From contig MSXN01000003.1 of assembly GCA_002083555.1 (NCBI GenBank), positions 160,346 to 224,345 on the forward strand: 64,000 nt of DNA, written 5' to 3'. The notes below the pieces were generated by a model that was given only the letters and a program-made list of their open reading frames with translations, did not search any database and had not been told where the DNA came from. A program made the translations under genes and the position numbers. This stretch comes from Nitrospira sp. ST-bin5 (GTDB taxonomy: Bacteria > Nitrospirota > Nitrospiria > Nitrospirales > Nitrospiraceae). The stretch's first letter is position 1; every line of letters starts with the position of its first letter. Shown here in pieces: positions 8,963 through 17,062 of this stretch.

Positions 8963-10083
8963 GCGTCCAATACCACCTGGGCCGCTCTGCGGGAAGCGCC
9001 GGGCTCTCCGAGGCTGGCTTTCACCGCATGCAGACTCTCTTTCATTTCATCATAGGCGGCACGATCATCTAACAACCGCCGGGCTTCATGATACACCCTC
9101 GCGCCCGTCGCTTCATGCTGAATCAATTCCGTGACCACCGTTCGCCCGGCCACCAGATTGACCAGCCCGATCCACTTGACCCGGATCAGCAACCGGGCCA
9201 ACCGATAGGTCAACCAGGAATGCGCCTGATAGAGCAACACCATCGGCGTTCCGACGACCGCCGCCTGCAGCGTCGCAGTCCCCGATGCCACGAAGAGGAG
9301 ATCGGCGGCCGCCATCACCTCGCTCGCCTGTTCCGCCACCACCGTCACCGGCGCCGAGCTTTTCTGCAGCAGCGGCTGAATGAGATCATCGGCAATCGTC
9401 GAGGCCTGCGCCATGAGAAATTGCGTCTTCGGGTCGTCACGCATCAATCGCTCTGCCGCTTCCAGGAGGATCGGGAGATGCAGCCGCACTTCAGCCGACC
9501 GGCTTCCCGGCAGCAGGGCGATGACCCGGCCTGTCGGCTGTAAACCGAATTGCCCGCGCAGCTTCGCCTGATCATAGTGCGGGGCGACGGCATCGAGCAG
9601 CGGATGGCCGACAAACGTACAGGGCATGCCGACCTTGCGATACAGCTCCGGTTCGAACGGAAGAATCACCATCACCTGATCGACACGCTGTTGAATATAT
9701 TTCATGCGGCCCGGACGCCAGGCCCAGATCTGCGGCGCAATATAATAGATCACCCGCAACCCGGCCGATTTGGCAAACCAGGCGTAGCGCAGATTGAGTC
9801 CGGGGTTGTCGATGAAGACGACGGCGTCCCACCGCTCAGAGCGGAGCAGCCGGCGCATGGCGGCAAATCGGCGAATGATGGCGCGCAGGGCCGAGAACCC
9901 GACGATCCCCATGACATCGAGATGCCCGAACCCTTCCACGAGCTGGACACCCGCGGCCTTCATCGCCGCCCCGCCGACGCCGACTACCCGGACGGCGGGA
10001 TCGAGCTCACGAAACGCCCGGACCAGATTGGCGCCATGCAGATCGCCGGACGCCTCTCCGGCTACGATGAGAATATTCGTCAT
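8950..10083 (-). CDS. lpxB: Lipid-A-disaccharide synthase
   Basis: LpxB is a GT19 enzyme that condenses UDP-2,3-diacylglucosamine with lipid X to form the lipid A disaccharide. The 377-residue protein starts with the family hallmark ILIVAGEASGDLHGANLVRA. Also visible are VVFIDNPGLNLRYAWFAK, YYIAPQIWAWRPGRM, LPFEPELYRKVGMPCTFVGH, LLPGSRSAEVRLHLPILLEA and the nucleotide-sugar segment SGTATLQAAVVGTPMVLLY. It sits between the Gfo/Idh/MocA gene and msbA. Confidence 0.96.
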   Translation of the reverse strand: MTNILIVAGEASGDLHGANLVRAFRELDPAVRVVGVGGAAMKAAGVQLVEGFGHLDVMGIVGFSALRAIIRRFAAMRRLLRSERWDAVVFIDNPGLNLRYAWFAKSAGLRVIYYIAPQIWAWRPGRMKYIQQRVDQVMVILPFEPELYRKVGMPCTFVGHPLLDAVAPHYDQAKLRGQFGLQPTGRVIALLPGSRSAEVRLHLPILLEAAERLMRDDPKTQFLMAQASTIADDLIQPLLQKSSAPVTVVAEQASEVMAAADLLFVASGTATLQAAVVGTPMVLLYQAHSWLTYRLARLLIRVKWIGLVNLVAGRTVVTELIQHEATGARVYHEARRLLDDRAAYDEMKESLHAVKASLGEPGASRRAAQVVLDACRA

Positions 10084-10108
10084 GCGCCGCCCATCCCGTT
10101 CGTCGCGC

Positions 10109-11056
10109 TCATCTCACCCGCGCGGCATGCGCGGCGATGGCGGCGAGAACCAGATGCGCCACATCCAACGCCGCGGCGCCCTCCTCACCGGAGACCTCAG
10201 GCCGCGTGCCGGCTTGGATGGCCTGGATAAAGGATTCCAGCTGAAGCTTGAGCGGCTCATCCGTGTTCCCCTGAAATGTTTCTGCGTCGAGGTCAGGCAA
10301 TGCACCGGGCACGATGCGGCGCCGCGAGATTATGGCTTGACGAGCCTGAAAATCGATCGAGAGATAGTTGTCCCGCTGAAACAGACGCAAGCGGCGCATC
10401 TTATGGGTCGATACCCGACTCGCGGTGAGATTCGCCACACAACCGCTGCGGAACTGAATGCGGGCCTGGGCGATGTCGATCGTCGGGGAGAGCACGGCGA
10501 CGCCGGAAGCACGCACCTCTTCGACCGGACCGGGATTGAACGACAGCACGAGATCGAGGTCATGAATCATCAGATCCAACACCACATCCACGTCCGTCCC
10601 GCGCGGGCTATACCCGCTTTGTCGATGCGCCTCGATAAACACCGGACGCTGAATGTGCGGCCGCATGGTCCGCATGATCGGATTGAAGCGCTCGCTATGA
10701 CCGACTTGCAACCGGCACCCCTTCGCCTTGGCCAGCGCCACCAGCTCATGCGCCTCAGCCGGCTGCACAGCGATCGGCTTCTCGACCAACACGTGTTTAC
10801 CGGATTCGAGGCACCGCTTGGCCACGGCATAGTGAGAGGAGGTGGGGACGGCCACACTCACGAGATCAATATCGCTCAGGAGATCTTCCGGGTTACGATA
10901 GAATTGCGCCGAGTGACGTCCGGCGATTTCTTGCGCGCGTTCAGCACTCTGATCGGTGACTCCGACCAGCCTCACACCGGGAATGGACGCATAAAGCCGC
11001 GCATGATGCTGCCCCAAATGTCCGACACCGATGACGCCTGCACGCAAATCCCTCAC
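10109..11056 (-). CDS. Gfo/Idh/MocA-family NAD(P)-dependent oxidoreductase in the lipid A operon
   Basis: The 315-residue protein has an N-terminal Rossmann fold (AGVIGVGHLGQHHARLY), the family signature VLVEKPIAV and the QVGHSERFNPIMR segment, then a substrate domain with DLMIHDLDLVLSF. In Acidithiobacillus and Leptospira the family member GnnA, encoded near lpxA and lpxB, oxidises the 3-OH of UDP-GlcNAc so that GnnB can make the 3-amino sugar and lipid A can carry amide-linked acyl chains. Here the gene lies between lpxI and lpxB, but no GnnB-type aminotransferase is next to it, so that role is only a hypothesis. Other bacteria with an lpxA-lpxI-lpxB order carry a similar gene of unproven function. 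Confidence 0.8.
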   Translation of the reverse strand: MRDLRAGVIGVGHLGQHHARLYASIPGVRLVGVTDQSAERAQEIAGRHSAQFYRNPEDLLSDIDLVSVAVPTSSHYAVAKRCLESGKHVLVEKPIAVQPAEAHELVALAKAKGCRLQVGHSERFNPIMRTMRPHIQRPVFIEAHRQSGYSPRGTDVDVVLDLMIHDLDLVLSFNPGPVEEVRASGVAVLSPTIDIAQARIQFRSGCVANLTASRVSTHKMRRLRLFQRDNYLSIDFQARQAIISRRRIVPGALPDLDAETFQGNTDEPLKLQLESFIQAIQAGTRPEVSGEEGAAALDVAHLVLAAIAAHAARVR

Positions 11057-11079
11057 TGAATTCTCTTCCTCTAGCTCAC

Positions 11080-11928
11080 TTACGTTTTGATCGGTTCGAG
11101 ATGCCTGATCCCGATCACGGCAACACCGGCTTGACGCGCCTTCTCCAAGAGTAGGTCCCGATCGAGCATCACGGTTCGCCCGGCTTCCACGGCTAAGACC
11201 GTGGCATTCACCGAGGCCATCACCTCGATCGTTCGCGGCCCGATGGCCGGTAAATCGAATCGGAGGTCCTGTTGCGGCTTACACCGTTTCACAACAACCG
11301 CGCCCTCTTTCGCCAATTCCCCGCCCCGTTTGATCGCGCCGTCCGTCCCTTCGACCGCTTCGACTGCCACCACAACTTTGTCTTTGATGACGACACACTG
11401 GCCGATATCGAGACGCCCGATCGCCTCGGCCACCTGCCATCCGTAGCGGATGTCGTCCCACTCCTTCTTCGTCGGCACGCGAGACGTCAGGGTGTCTTCT
11501 TCAACCAGAATCCCTTCAAGTCCGAATGTCGACTCGCAGATGACAATCCCTTCCCGCTCCAGCTCGGCCGCAAACTCGCGCAGGATGTCATCATCTTTCC
11601 ATAGCGCCACCCTGGCGGCCAGCGCCAGCGTGCGGAAATCAGGACGAACCGTTGTGAATACATGCGTTTTCTTAATGCCGCCCAACATCACCGCCTGCTG
11701 AATCCTGTCCTCTTTGAACGCCTGAATCAACTTGTTGAGCTGGCCGATTTTAATCCATTCGATGTGATCGACGTGGCGCTCCAGTTCGGGATCCGTTTCC
11801 CCTTCATGAGCAACGGCCGAAACGTGATAGCCTAGCTTACGGGCGTTATCCGCGAAAATAATGGGGAACCGGCCATTGCCGGCAATCAAACCGATACGGC
11901 CGCCGGAGGTAGTAGATGAGTTGGTCAC
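11080..11928 (-). CDS. lpxI: UDP-2,3-diacylglucosamine pyrophosphatase (LpxI, DUF1009)
   Basis: LpxI hydrolyses UDP-2,3-diacylglucosamine to lipid X, replacing LpxH in many non-enteric bacteria. The product is 282 residues from GTG 11928, which lies 5 bases after the lpxA stop. The frame is open for another 103 codons upstream inside lpxA but without family similarity. Motifs are RIGLIAGNGRFPIIFADNAR at the start, AVMLGGIKKTH, ESTFGLEGILVEEDTLTSR, and in the C-terminal domain VVIKDKVVVAVEAVEGTDG, DLPAIGPRTIEVM and VLAVEAGRTVMLD. No LpxH gene is seen in this window, which fits LpxI serving this step. Confidence 0.93.
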   Translation of the reverse strand: MTNSSTTSGGRIGLIAGNGRFPIIFADNARKLGYHVSAVAHEGETDPELERHVDHIEWIKIGQLNKLIQAFKEDRIQQAVMLGGIKKTHVFTTVRPDFRTLALAARVALWKDDDILREFAAELEREGIVICESTFGLEGILVEEDTLTSRVPTKKEWDDIRYGWQVAEAIGRLDIGQCVVIKDKVVVAVEAVEGTDGAIKRGGELAKEGAVVVKRCKPQQDLRFDLPAIGPRTIEVMASVNATVLAVEAGRTVMLDRDLLLEKARQAGVAVIGIRHLEPIKT

Positions 11929-11933
11929 GCCGG

Positions 11934-12755
11934 TTAGTCCTCGCCCTCCTGATCCTTGGCCACGGAACGGGACACGCCGCGCTTGGTCCCTTCGATAAAT
12001 GCCAGCATCTGGGCCACGTCGGCCTGATCCGTGAACTCGTCCTTGACCAGTTTGACCGCCTCGGAAATTTTGTGCCCTGACCGAAACAGCACATCGTACG
12101 CTTTCTTGATGGCCCTGATCCGGTCTGAGGAAAATCCATGGCGACGGAGACCGACGGAATTCAACCCATAGAGATGGGCGCGGTACCCCCCGGCCGCGCG
12201 TGTAAAGGGCGGCACATCCTGCCCGATCGCACAACACCCGCCCACCATCGCATACGCGCCGACCCGAACAAACTGGTGAATTCCCGTCAGCCCACCGATG
12301 ATCGCGTGATCACCAAGCGTAATATGTCCGGCCAAGCTGGCCGCATTTGCCAAAATCAGGTGACTGCCCAACCGGCAATCGTGGGCAACATGCACATAGG
12401 CCATCAAAAAACTCTTATTGCCGACGGAGGTGACGCCACCGCCTTGCAGCGTCGCGCGATTGATCGTGACATATTCACGAAAAATATTGTCGTCTCCGAT
12501 CACGACTCTAGTCGACTCCCCTTTGTAACCCAGGTGTTGAGGCGGGCCACCAATGGAGCAAAATGGATGCAGCTCGTTCCGCTCGCCGATCTCGGTCCAT
12601 CCATCGACCGTCACATGGGAAAGCAACTTGGTTCCCTTCCCGATCGAGACATGTTCGCCGACCAGACAAAACGGTCCGACAACCACATCGTCTGCCAATT
12701 TCGCACCCGGATGAACTATTGCTGTCGCATGAATCTGCACACCAGACCTCCGCAA
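11934..12755 (-). CDS. lpxA: Acyl-ACP--UDP-N-acetylglucosamine O-acyltransferase
   Basis: LpxA catalyses the first step of lipid A synthesis, adding a hydroxyacyl chain to the 3-OH of UDP-GlcNAc. The 273-residue protein begins with repeated hexapeptides of the left-handed beta helix (IHATAIVHPGAKLADDVVVG). It contains PFCSIGGPPQHLGYKGE, REYVTINRATLQGGG, the catalytic-histidine region LMAYVHVAHDCRLGS and ALAGHITLGDHAIIGG-like repeats. It ends in the helical ACP-binding domain (GLNSVGLRRHGFSSDRIRAI). It lies directly downstream of fabZ, the classical arrangement. Confidence 0.96.
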   Translation of the reverse strand: MRRSGVQIHATAIVHPGAKLADDVVVGPFCLVGEHVSIGKGTKLLSHVTVDGWTEIGERNELHPFCSIGGPPQHLGYKGESTRVVIGDDNIFREYVTINRATLQGGGVTSVGNKSFLMAYVHVAHDCRLGSHLILANAASLAGHITLGDHAIIGGLTGIHQFVRVGAYAMVGGCCAIGQDVPPFTRAAGGYRAHLYGLNSVGLRRHGFSSDRIRAIKKAYDVLFRSGHKISEAVKLVKDEFTDQADVAQMLAFIEGTKRGVSRSVAKDQEGED

Positions 12756-12764
12756 ATGACCCCG

Positions 12765-13220
12765 TTATGGTCGCGACTCCGTCTTCTCTTCCGTCACCAT
12801 GGCCGTCACTTCCGCTTCACACACCACATCATCTTCGACATAGGCCTTGGCCTGCATCTTCCAGAAGGGCGCCCGCTTCTTGACGACATCGACCTCAAAC
12901 CGCAGGCGATCGCCCGGGACTACCGGCTTCCGGAACTTTGCGCTATCGATCCCGGTCAGATACACAACCGGTCGGCCGGTAACCTGCACGGACTTAAAAG
13001 CCAACACGCCGCCGACCTGCGCCATCGCTTCCAGGATGAGCACACCCGGCATCACCGGCCGTCCAGGGAAATGTCCCTGAAAAAACGGCTCGTTGATCGT
13101 CACATTCTTAATCGCCACGATTCGACGGTCGGGATCCAACTCCAGCACCCGATCAACCAACAGGAACGGATACCGGTGCGGGAGTAACGATTGAATCTCT
13201 GCCTGTTCCATCACTGCCAT
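12765..13220 (-). CDS. fabZ: 3-hydroxyacyl-ACP dehydratase
   Basis: FabZ dehydrates 3-hydroxyacyl-ACP in fatty acid elongation and competes with LpxA for the same ACP substrates. The hot-dog-fold enzyme shows IQSLLPHRYPFLLVDRV, then HFPGRPVMPGVLILEAMAQ carrying the catalytic His and Glu. I chose ATG 13220 (151 residues) because AGAGGAGG lies 7 bases upstream; the longer frame from 13247 adds nine residues without a better ribosome site. It lies between the first skp gene and lpxA. Confidence 0.95.
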   Translation of the reverse strand: MAVMEQAEIQSLLPHRYPFLLVDRVLELDPDRRIVAIKNVTINEPFFQGHFPGRPVMPGVLILEAMAQVGGVLAFKSVQVTGRPVVYLTGIDSAKFRKPVVPGDRLRFEVDVVKKRAPFWKMQAKAYVEDDVVCEAEVTAMVTEEKTESRP

Positions 13221-13262
13221 GCCGTTGCCTCCTCTGTTCCCCGCCACGTCACCCTACCGCCG

Positions 13263-13805
13263 CTATTTATTCTGACTATCGAACTCCTTCACGACACGAT
13301 CCGTCACGTCCAGCGCGGGCTGATGGTACAACACGATACGGATCATCGCATCGCTACCCTTGTCAAGGATGGCTTGAAAACCGTCCTTCTGAGCCACCGC
13401 TTGTGCGGCCGCCGCAATCTTCCTGGCATACTCTGTCACCATCTCGCGCTGTTTTTGCTGCACTTCCCGATTAAAGTCAGCCAGGCGACGCTGATAGGCC
13501 TCCAGCTTCGTCCGAAATTGTTCCTGTTTTTCCTGTTTTGCCTGCTCGCTCAACTTGCTGTTAGGGTCCTGGAGGGTCTGCTCCAAATCCTTCAATTCCT
13601 GATCATCGGCATTCACGATTTTCTGCCGGGTCATCGAGTAGCTCTTCATTTCTTCTAGCGCCCGCTTGCCGGCTTTGGATTGTTCCATCACCGCCTGCTG
13701 ATCCATCACCCCGACCTTAAACGTCTCCGCCGCGATGGCGGCATCGACGAGCCACAGACTCGCCACCAGCACTCCGAACATCCCGACCACGCACTGTCGT
13801 GTCAT
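13263..13805 (-). CDS. OmpH/Skp-family periplasmic chaperone (copy 1)
   Basis: The 180-residue protein has a Sec signal peptide (CVVGMFGVLVASLWLVDAAIA, then AETFKVGVMD). The mature part begins with the Skp-type strand and then forms a long charged coiled coil rich in Lys, Glu and Gln (KQEKQEQFRTKLEAYQRRLA), ending with the small Skp body (VAQKDGFQAILDKGSDAMIR). Skp trimers hold unfolded outer-membrane proteins for delivery to BamA. It lies downstream of a second, related gene and of bamA in the same operon. Confidence 0.88.
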   Translation of the reverse strand: MTRQCVVGMFGVLVASLWLVDAAIAAETFKVGVMDQQAVMEQSKAGKRALEEMKSYSMTRQKIVNADDQELKDLEQTLQDPNSKLSEQAKQEKQEQFRTKLEAYQRRLADFNREVQQKQREMVTEYARKIAAAAQAVAQKDGFQAILDKGSDAMIRIVLYHQPALDVTDRVVKEFDSQNK

Positions 13806-13823
13806 AGAATCTCTCTCCTCCTG

Positions 13824-14372
13824 CTAGGGATAGTCCCGATTGAACTCTTCAATTACCTGATTCGAAATATCGAGCGTGTCCTCGCGATAGAGCGTCACTC
13901 CGCCCTTGCTGCTGTCTACAACGATCTGCAAGCCCAGCCGCTTCGCGATCTTGCCGACCACCGTCTCGATCTTGTCGCGAAACCCATCCATGACATCCTT
14001 TTGCTTCTCCTGCACTTCCCGGTTCAGCTCCGCCACTTTCTGCTGGTACTCCTGCATTCGCCGGCGGAACATCTCTTCCCGTTCCCGCTTGGCCGCGGGA
14101 CTCAGGACGCTGGCCTGTTTCACGAAATCCTCTTCCAGCCGACGCAATTCTTTTTCATCGAGCTCGATCAGGGTCTGTCGATTCTTGGAAAACGCCGTGA
14201 GATTGTCCTTGGCTTTTTTCCCCGCATTGGTATCGGACAGGATTCTGGCAGGATCTAACACGCCAATCTTCCCCTCGACTTTAGCTCCGGCACCCGCTCC
14301 AGCACATCCACTCGCGACAAGGAATACGACGGCGAGAAGCGCTGCACTGGGATTCCTGAACTGACTCGTCAT
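13824..14372 (-). CDS. OmpH/Skp-family protein with lipoprotein-like signal (copy 2)
   Basis: This paralogue of the next gene has the same plan: signal, KIGVLDPARILSDTNAGKK, long coiled coil (about residues 50-130) and a C-terminal IAKRLGLQIVVDSSKGG segment. Its signal ends in VFLVASGC, a reasonable lipobox, so it may be tethered to a membrane as a lipoprotein, unlike soluble Skp. The frame opens at GTG 14411, overlapping the bamA stop, but ATG 14372, which has AAGGA 8 bases upstream and leads straight into the signal peptide, is the better start (182 residues). It probably assists BamA-dependent outer-membrane protein assembly. Confidence 0.85.
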   Translation of the reverse strand: MTSQFRNPSAALLAVVFLVASGCAGAGAGAKVEGKIGVLDPARILSDTNAGKKAKDNLTAFSKNRQTLIELDEKELRRLEEDFVKQASVLSPAAKREREEMFRRRMQEYQQKVAELNREVQEKQKDVMDGFRDKIETVVGKIAKRLGLQIVVDSSKGGVTLYREDTLDISNQVIEEFNRDYP

Positions 14373-14410
14373 TGCGGCCATCCTTGTCACACCGCCCCTT
14401 CCATCACTCA

Positions 14411-16822
14411 CTAGAACAGTGATCCGATTGTGAATTCGAACACGCCCTGCCGCTCCCCCTGCCTTGGCGCAAGATTGAGCCCATAGGCGACACGCAACGG
14501 TCCGAACGGAGATATCCAGCGGCCTTCAATACCGGCAGCCTTTCTCAGGTTCAGAGAGAGCTTCTCATTGTCGTCGAAACCTTTCCCGTAATCGAAGAAG
14601 ATCACGCCATTGAGCTTGGCATCGGCTGAAATCGTAAAGATATAGTCGAAGTTGAATATCAACTCCTTCGACGCTCCGATGATCGAATAGATATTGGGGA
14701 CCACGGGACCGGCCTGGCCGAAGACAAACCCGCGCATGGTATTGATACCGCCGACGAAAAACCGCTCGGTCAGCGGAATCGGCTTCCCGCCGATACCTTC
14801 AATCGCTCCGAAACGCGCCCGCACCGCGAATCGTGTATCAAACGGCAACGGGGTGTACTTACTCATATCGAGATAGTACTTCACAAAGTTATTGGACCCC
14901 CCGAGCATCGGGGTGCCGTAATCGAGGCCGCCGCCGATTCGCCAGCCGGTCCGAGGATCGAGATAGTAGTCCCGGGTATCCCGAAACATCGTCGTCCGAA
15001 ATCCCGTCGTCGTCTGGTTGCCGAGCTGCCGGCAAATCAGCGGCAACAAGTCCGGACAGAGTCCTTCTTGAGGATCCTTGAAGTTTAACTGCTCAGCCAC
15101 CAGGCTGATGCTTCCGGTCACATACTCGGACAGCCAACGCCCGAATGTCACGCTCGCACCGGACTTTTCTTCGAAGTAAGAAATGTAGTTCGTCATGCTG
15201 CGATACACATCGAGCTGAAGCGACGTCAGACCGTCATTCAAGTAGGGATTGCGGAAAGTAATCAAGCCAAGGGACCGTTGCTGACCGAGCTGGCCACGGA
15301 TACGGCCCATGTAGCCGTTACCGCCGAGATTGCCTTCCGTGATATCCGCAATGGCGACCAGCTTATCCAGCGTACTGAATCCACCGCCAATGCTGAACTG
15401 GCCGGTGGGCTTTTCTTTGACGCGGACATTCAGATCCACCTTGTCCGCTTCGACTTGCGCAGGAAGAATTTCAACCGTCTCGAAAAAGTTCAGGTTGTTC
15501 AGACGCTGAAAACTCCGCTTGAGCGACGGCGTATCGATGACGTCCTGCTCATCAACGCGAATTTCACGGCGAATGACGTTATCGCGGGTTTTATCGTTGC
15601 CGATAATATTGATCTGACGAATCCGCATCATCTCGCCTTCTTTGATGCTGAGAATGATGCTGGCGGTGCGTTCTTCATTGTTCGGATTCACGTTCGGCAC
15701 GACATCGGCAAATGCATAGCCCTTGCTGCCATACATGTCGGTGAGGCGCGTGATCTCGTCACGAATTTTTGCCCGCTGAAAAATCTCGCCATCTTTTATC
15801 TTCAGCTTCTCACGAAGCTCGGCTTCTTCGAAGACCGTATACCCGCGAAACCCCACTTCTCCGACTGTAAATGGTTCTCCCTCCAGCACGGTGTAGGTCA
15901 CGGTGAACCATTTCTTATCTTCCGACAGCTCCACAGTCGGCGAGCCGACTTGCACGTTCAGGTAGCCCTTATTCAGCAGCACCTCTTTGACCCGCTCGAC
16001 ATCGTTCGCCAACTCATCGTGTTTAATTATCCCAGCGTCGGAGACAAATGAGGGCAACTTCAATTGCGTAATCAGCCCATACCAGGGAATCCACTCTCGC
16101 GTCGCCAAAACCTTGAACACTTCTTCCTTCGTGGCCGCATGCATCCCTTCAAAGACCACTTCTCTTACTTTAGCCTTGTCGCCCTCCTTAATGAAGAACG
16201 TCAGGCGCTTGCGGTCTTCATCAAGCGTTTGAACAACAGGAACCACTTGGGCGTTGTAATACCCTTCATCTTGATAGGCCGCGCGAATCTTTTCCGCACT
16301 TTCCTTGGCCTGCTGTTGGTCTAGAAACGACTGGCCTTTGATCGTGGTTTTCTCCTTCATCTTATCGTCACTCAGATTGTCGTTCCCGTCGTACACGATC
16401 TCAGCAATGAAGGGCTTCTCCCGCACGACAAAGACAACCGCCGTGCCTCCCTCACCCGTTTCGGTCTCGACCTGCACATCTTCAAAAAACCCTGTGTCGT
16501 AGAGAATCTTGACTTGACCACGGACCGTTTCCGGTGTGTACGGATCGCCGACCTTGAGTGTCAGGCGCCCGGCGATCGCAGGCAGCTCAATCCGTTTATT
16601 TCCATGAATCTCGATGGTCTTGACCTTCATGCCGGTAACCTGCGCGACCACATCCCCCACCACCAGGCAGAAAAGGATGAGTCCCAGCATCACGACACAC
16701 CATTGGAGCTTGCCGTACCCGCTTAACAACACAAACCCAGATCCCCCCACCATAATAGTGTAGACGGCCACGATGTCCTGCAACCCTACCCGAAACTCCC
16801 ACAAGGCCTGAGCCGAAGTCAT
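14411..16822 (-). CDS. bamA: Outer membrane protein assembly factor BamA
   Basis: BamA is the Omp85 core of the outer-membrane protein insertion machine. The protein is 803 residues, close to the family norm. After an N-terminal hydrophobic signal (VVMLGLILFCLVVGDVVAQ) come five POTRA domains, recognisable from repeats such as VKTIEIHGNKRIELPAIAGR and MRIRQINIIGNDKTRDNVIR (about residues 65-480). The 16-stranded barrel follows, with the conserved loop-6 motif VRARFG and ERFFVGGINTMRGF, and a terminal beta signal ending in GSLF. The signal peptide could begin at an internal Met (about residue 24 or 45). It is the first gene of the operon, about 110 bases from the promoter at 16941-16969. Confidence 0.95.
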   Translation of the reverse strand: MTSAQALWEFRVGLQDIVAVYTIMVGGSGFVLLSGYGKLQWCVVMLGLILFCLVVGDVVAQVTGMKVKTIEIHGNKRIELPAIAGRLTLKVGDPYTPETVRGQVKILYDTGFFEDVQVETETGEGGTAVVFVVREKPFIAEIVYDGNDNLSDDKMKEKTTIKGQSFLDQQQAKESAEKIRAAYQDEGYYNAQVVPVVQTLDEDRKRLTFFIKEGDKAKVREVVFEGMHAATKEEVFKVLATREWIPWYGLITQLKLPSFVSDAGIIKHDELANDVERVKEVLLNKGYLNVQVGSPTVELSEDKKWFTVTYTVLEGEPFTVGEVGFRGYTVFEEAELREKLKIKDGEIFQRAKIRDEITRLTDMYGSKGYAFADVVPNVNPNNEERTASIILSIKEGEMMRIRQINIIGNDKTRDNVIRREIRVDEQDVIDTPSLKRSFQRLNNLNFFETVEILPAQVEADKVDLNVRVKEKPTGQFSIGGGFSTLDKLVAIADITEGNLGGNGYMGRIRGQLGQQRSLGLITFRNPYLNDGLTSLQLDVYRSMTNYISYFEEKSGASVTFGRWLSEYVTGSISLVAEQLNFKDPQEGLCPDLLPLICRQLGNQTTTGFRTTMFRDTRDYYLDPRTGWRIGGGLDYGTPMLGGSNNFVKYYLDMSKYTPLPFDTRFAVRARFGAIEGIGGKPIPLTERFFVGGINTMRGFVFGQAGPVVPNIYSIIGASKELIFNFDYIFTISADAKLNGVIFFDYGKGFDDNEKLSLNLRKAAGIEGRWISPFGPLRVAYGLNLAPRQGERQGVFEFTIGSLF

Positions 16823-16940
16823 GTCACTCGGCCGATCCTATTCTGAGAAACCACCATCGCGGCGTTCCTCTCGGTAAGAGAACAATCCTCACTCGCTTGT
16901 GCAGTGAAGGCAGAGGCGACCCATGGCGCAAAACTCTCGG

Positions 16941-16969
16941 ATTATATTGAGCCCTTTCCATGATGTAAA
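16941..16969 (-). promoter_or_regulatory. Promoter of the bamA-lpx-waa operon
   Basis: On the minus strand, TTTACA (16969-16964) and a perfect TATAAT (16946-16941) are separated by exactly 17 bases, a strong sigma70-type promoter. The start would fall near 16934, giving a leader of about 110 bases before bamA. No other gene lies between the site and bamA. galU is divergent, starting at 17063. Confidence 0.75.
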
Positions 16970-17062
16970 GGAGTATGGCAGCGTCACCTCCACGGCGTGA
17001 ATCGGCAGAGAAAGATTGCCCATTTCTTGACTTCACTTCACCCATCACATACTATCCCTGAG

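Noticed and set aside
9794..11059. 421-codon plus-strand frame opposite the oxidoreductase and lpxB
   Set aside because: Spans the antisense of two conserved genes and crosses their junction; no supporting features.
16824..17048. 74-codon minus-strand frame in the bamA-galU spacer
   Set aside because: It covers the bamA promoter and galU leader and has no ribosome site or family.
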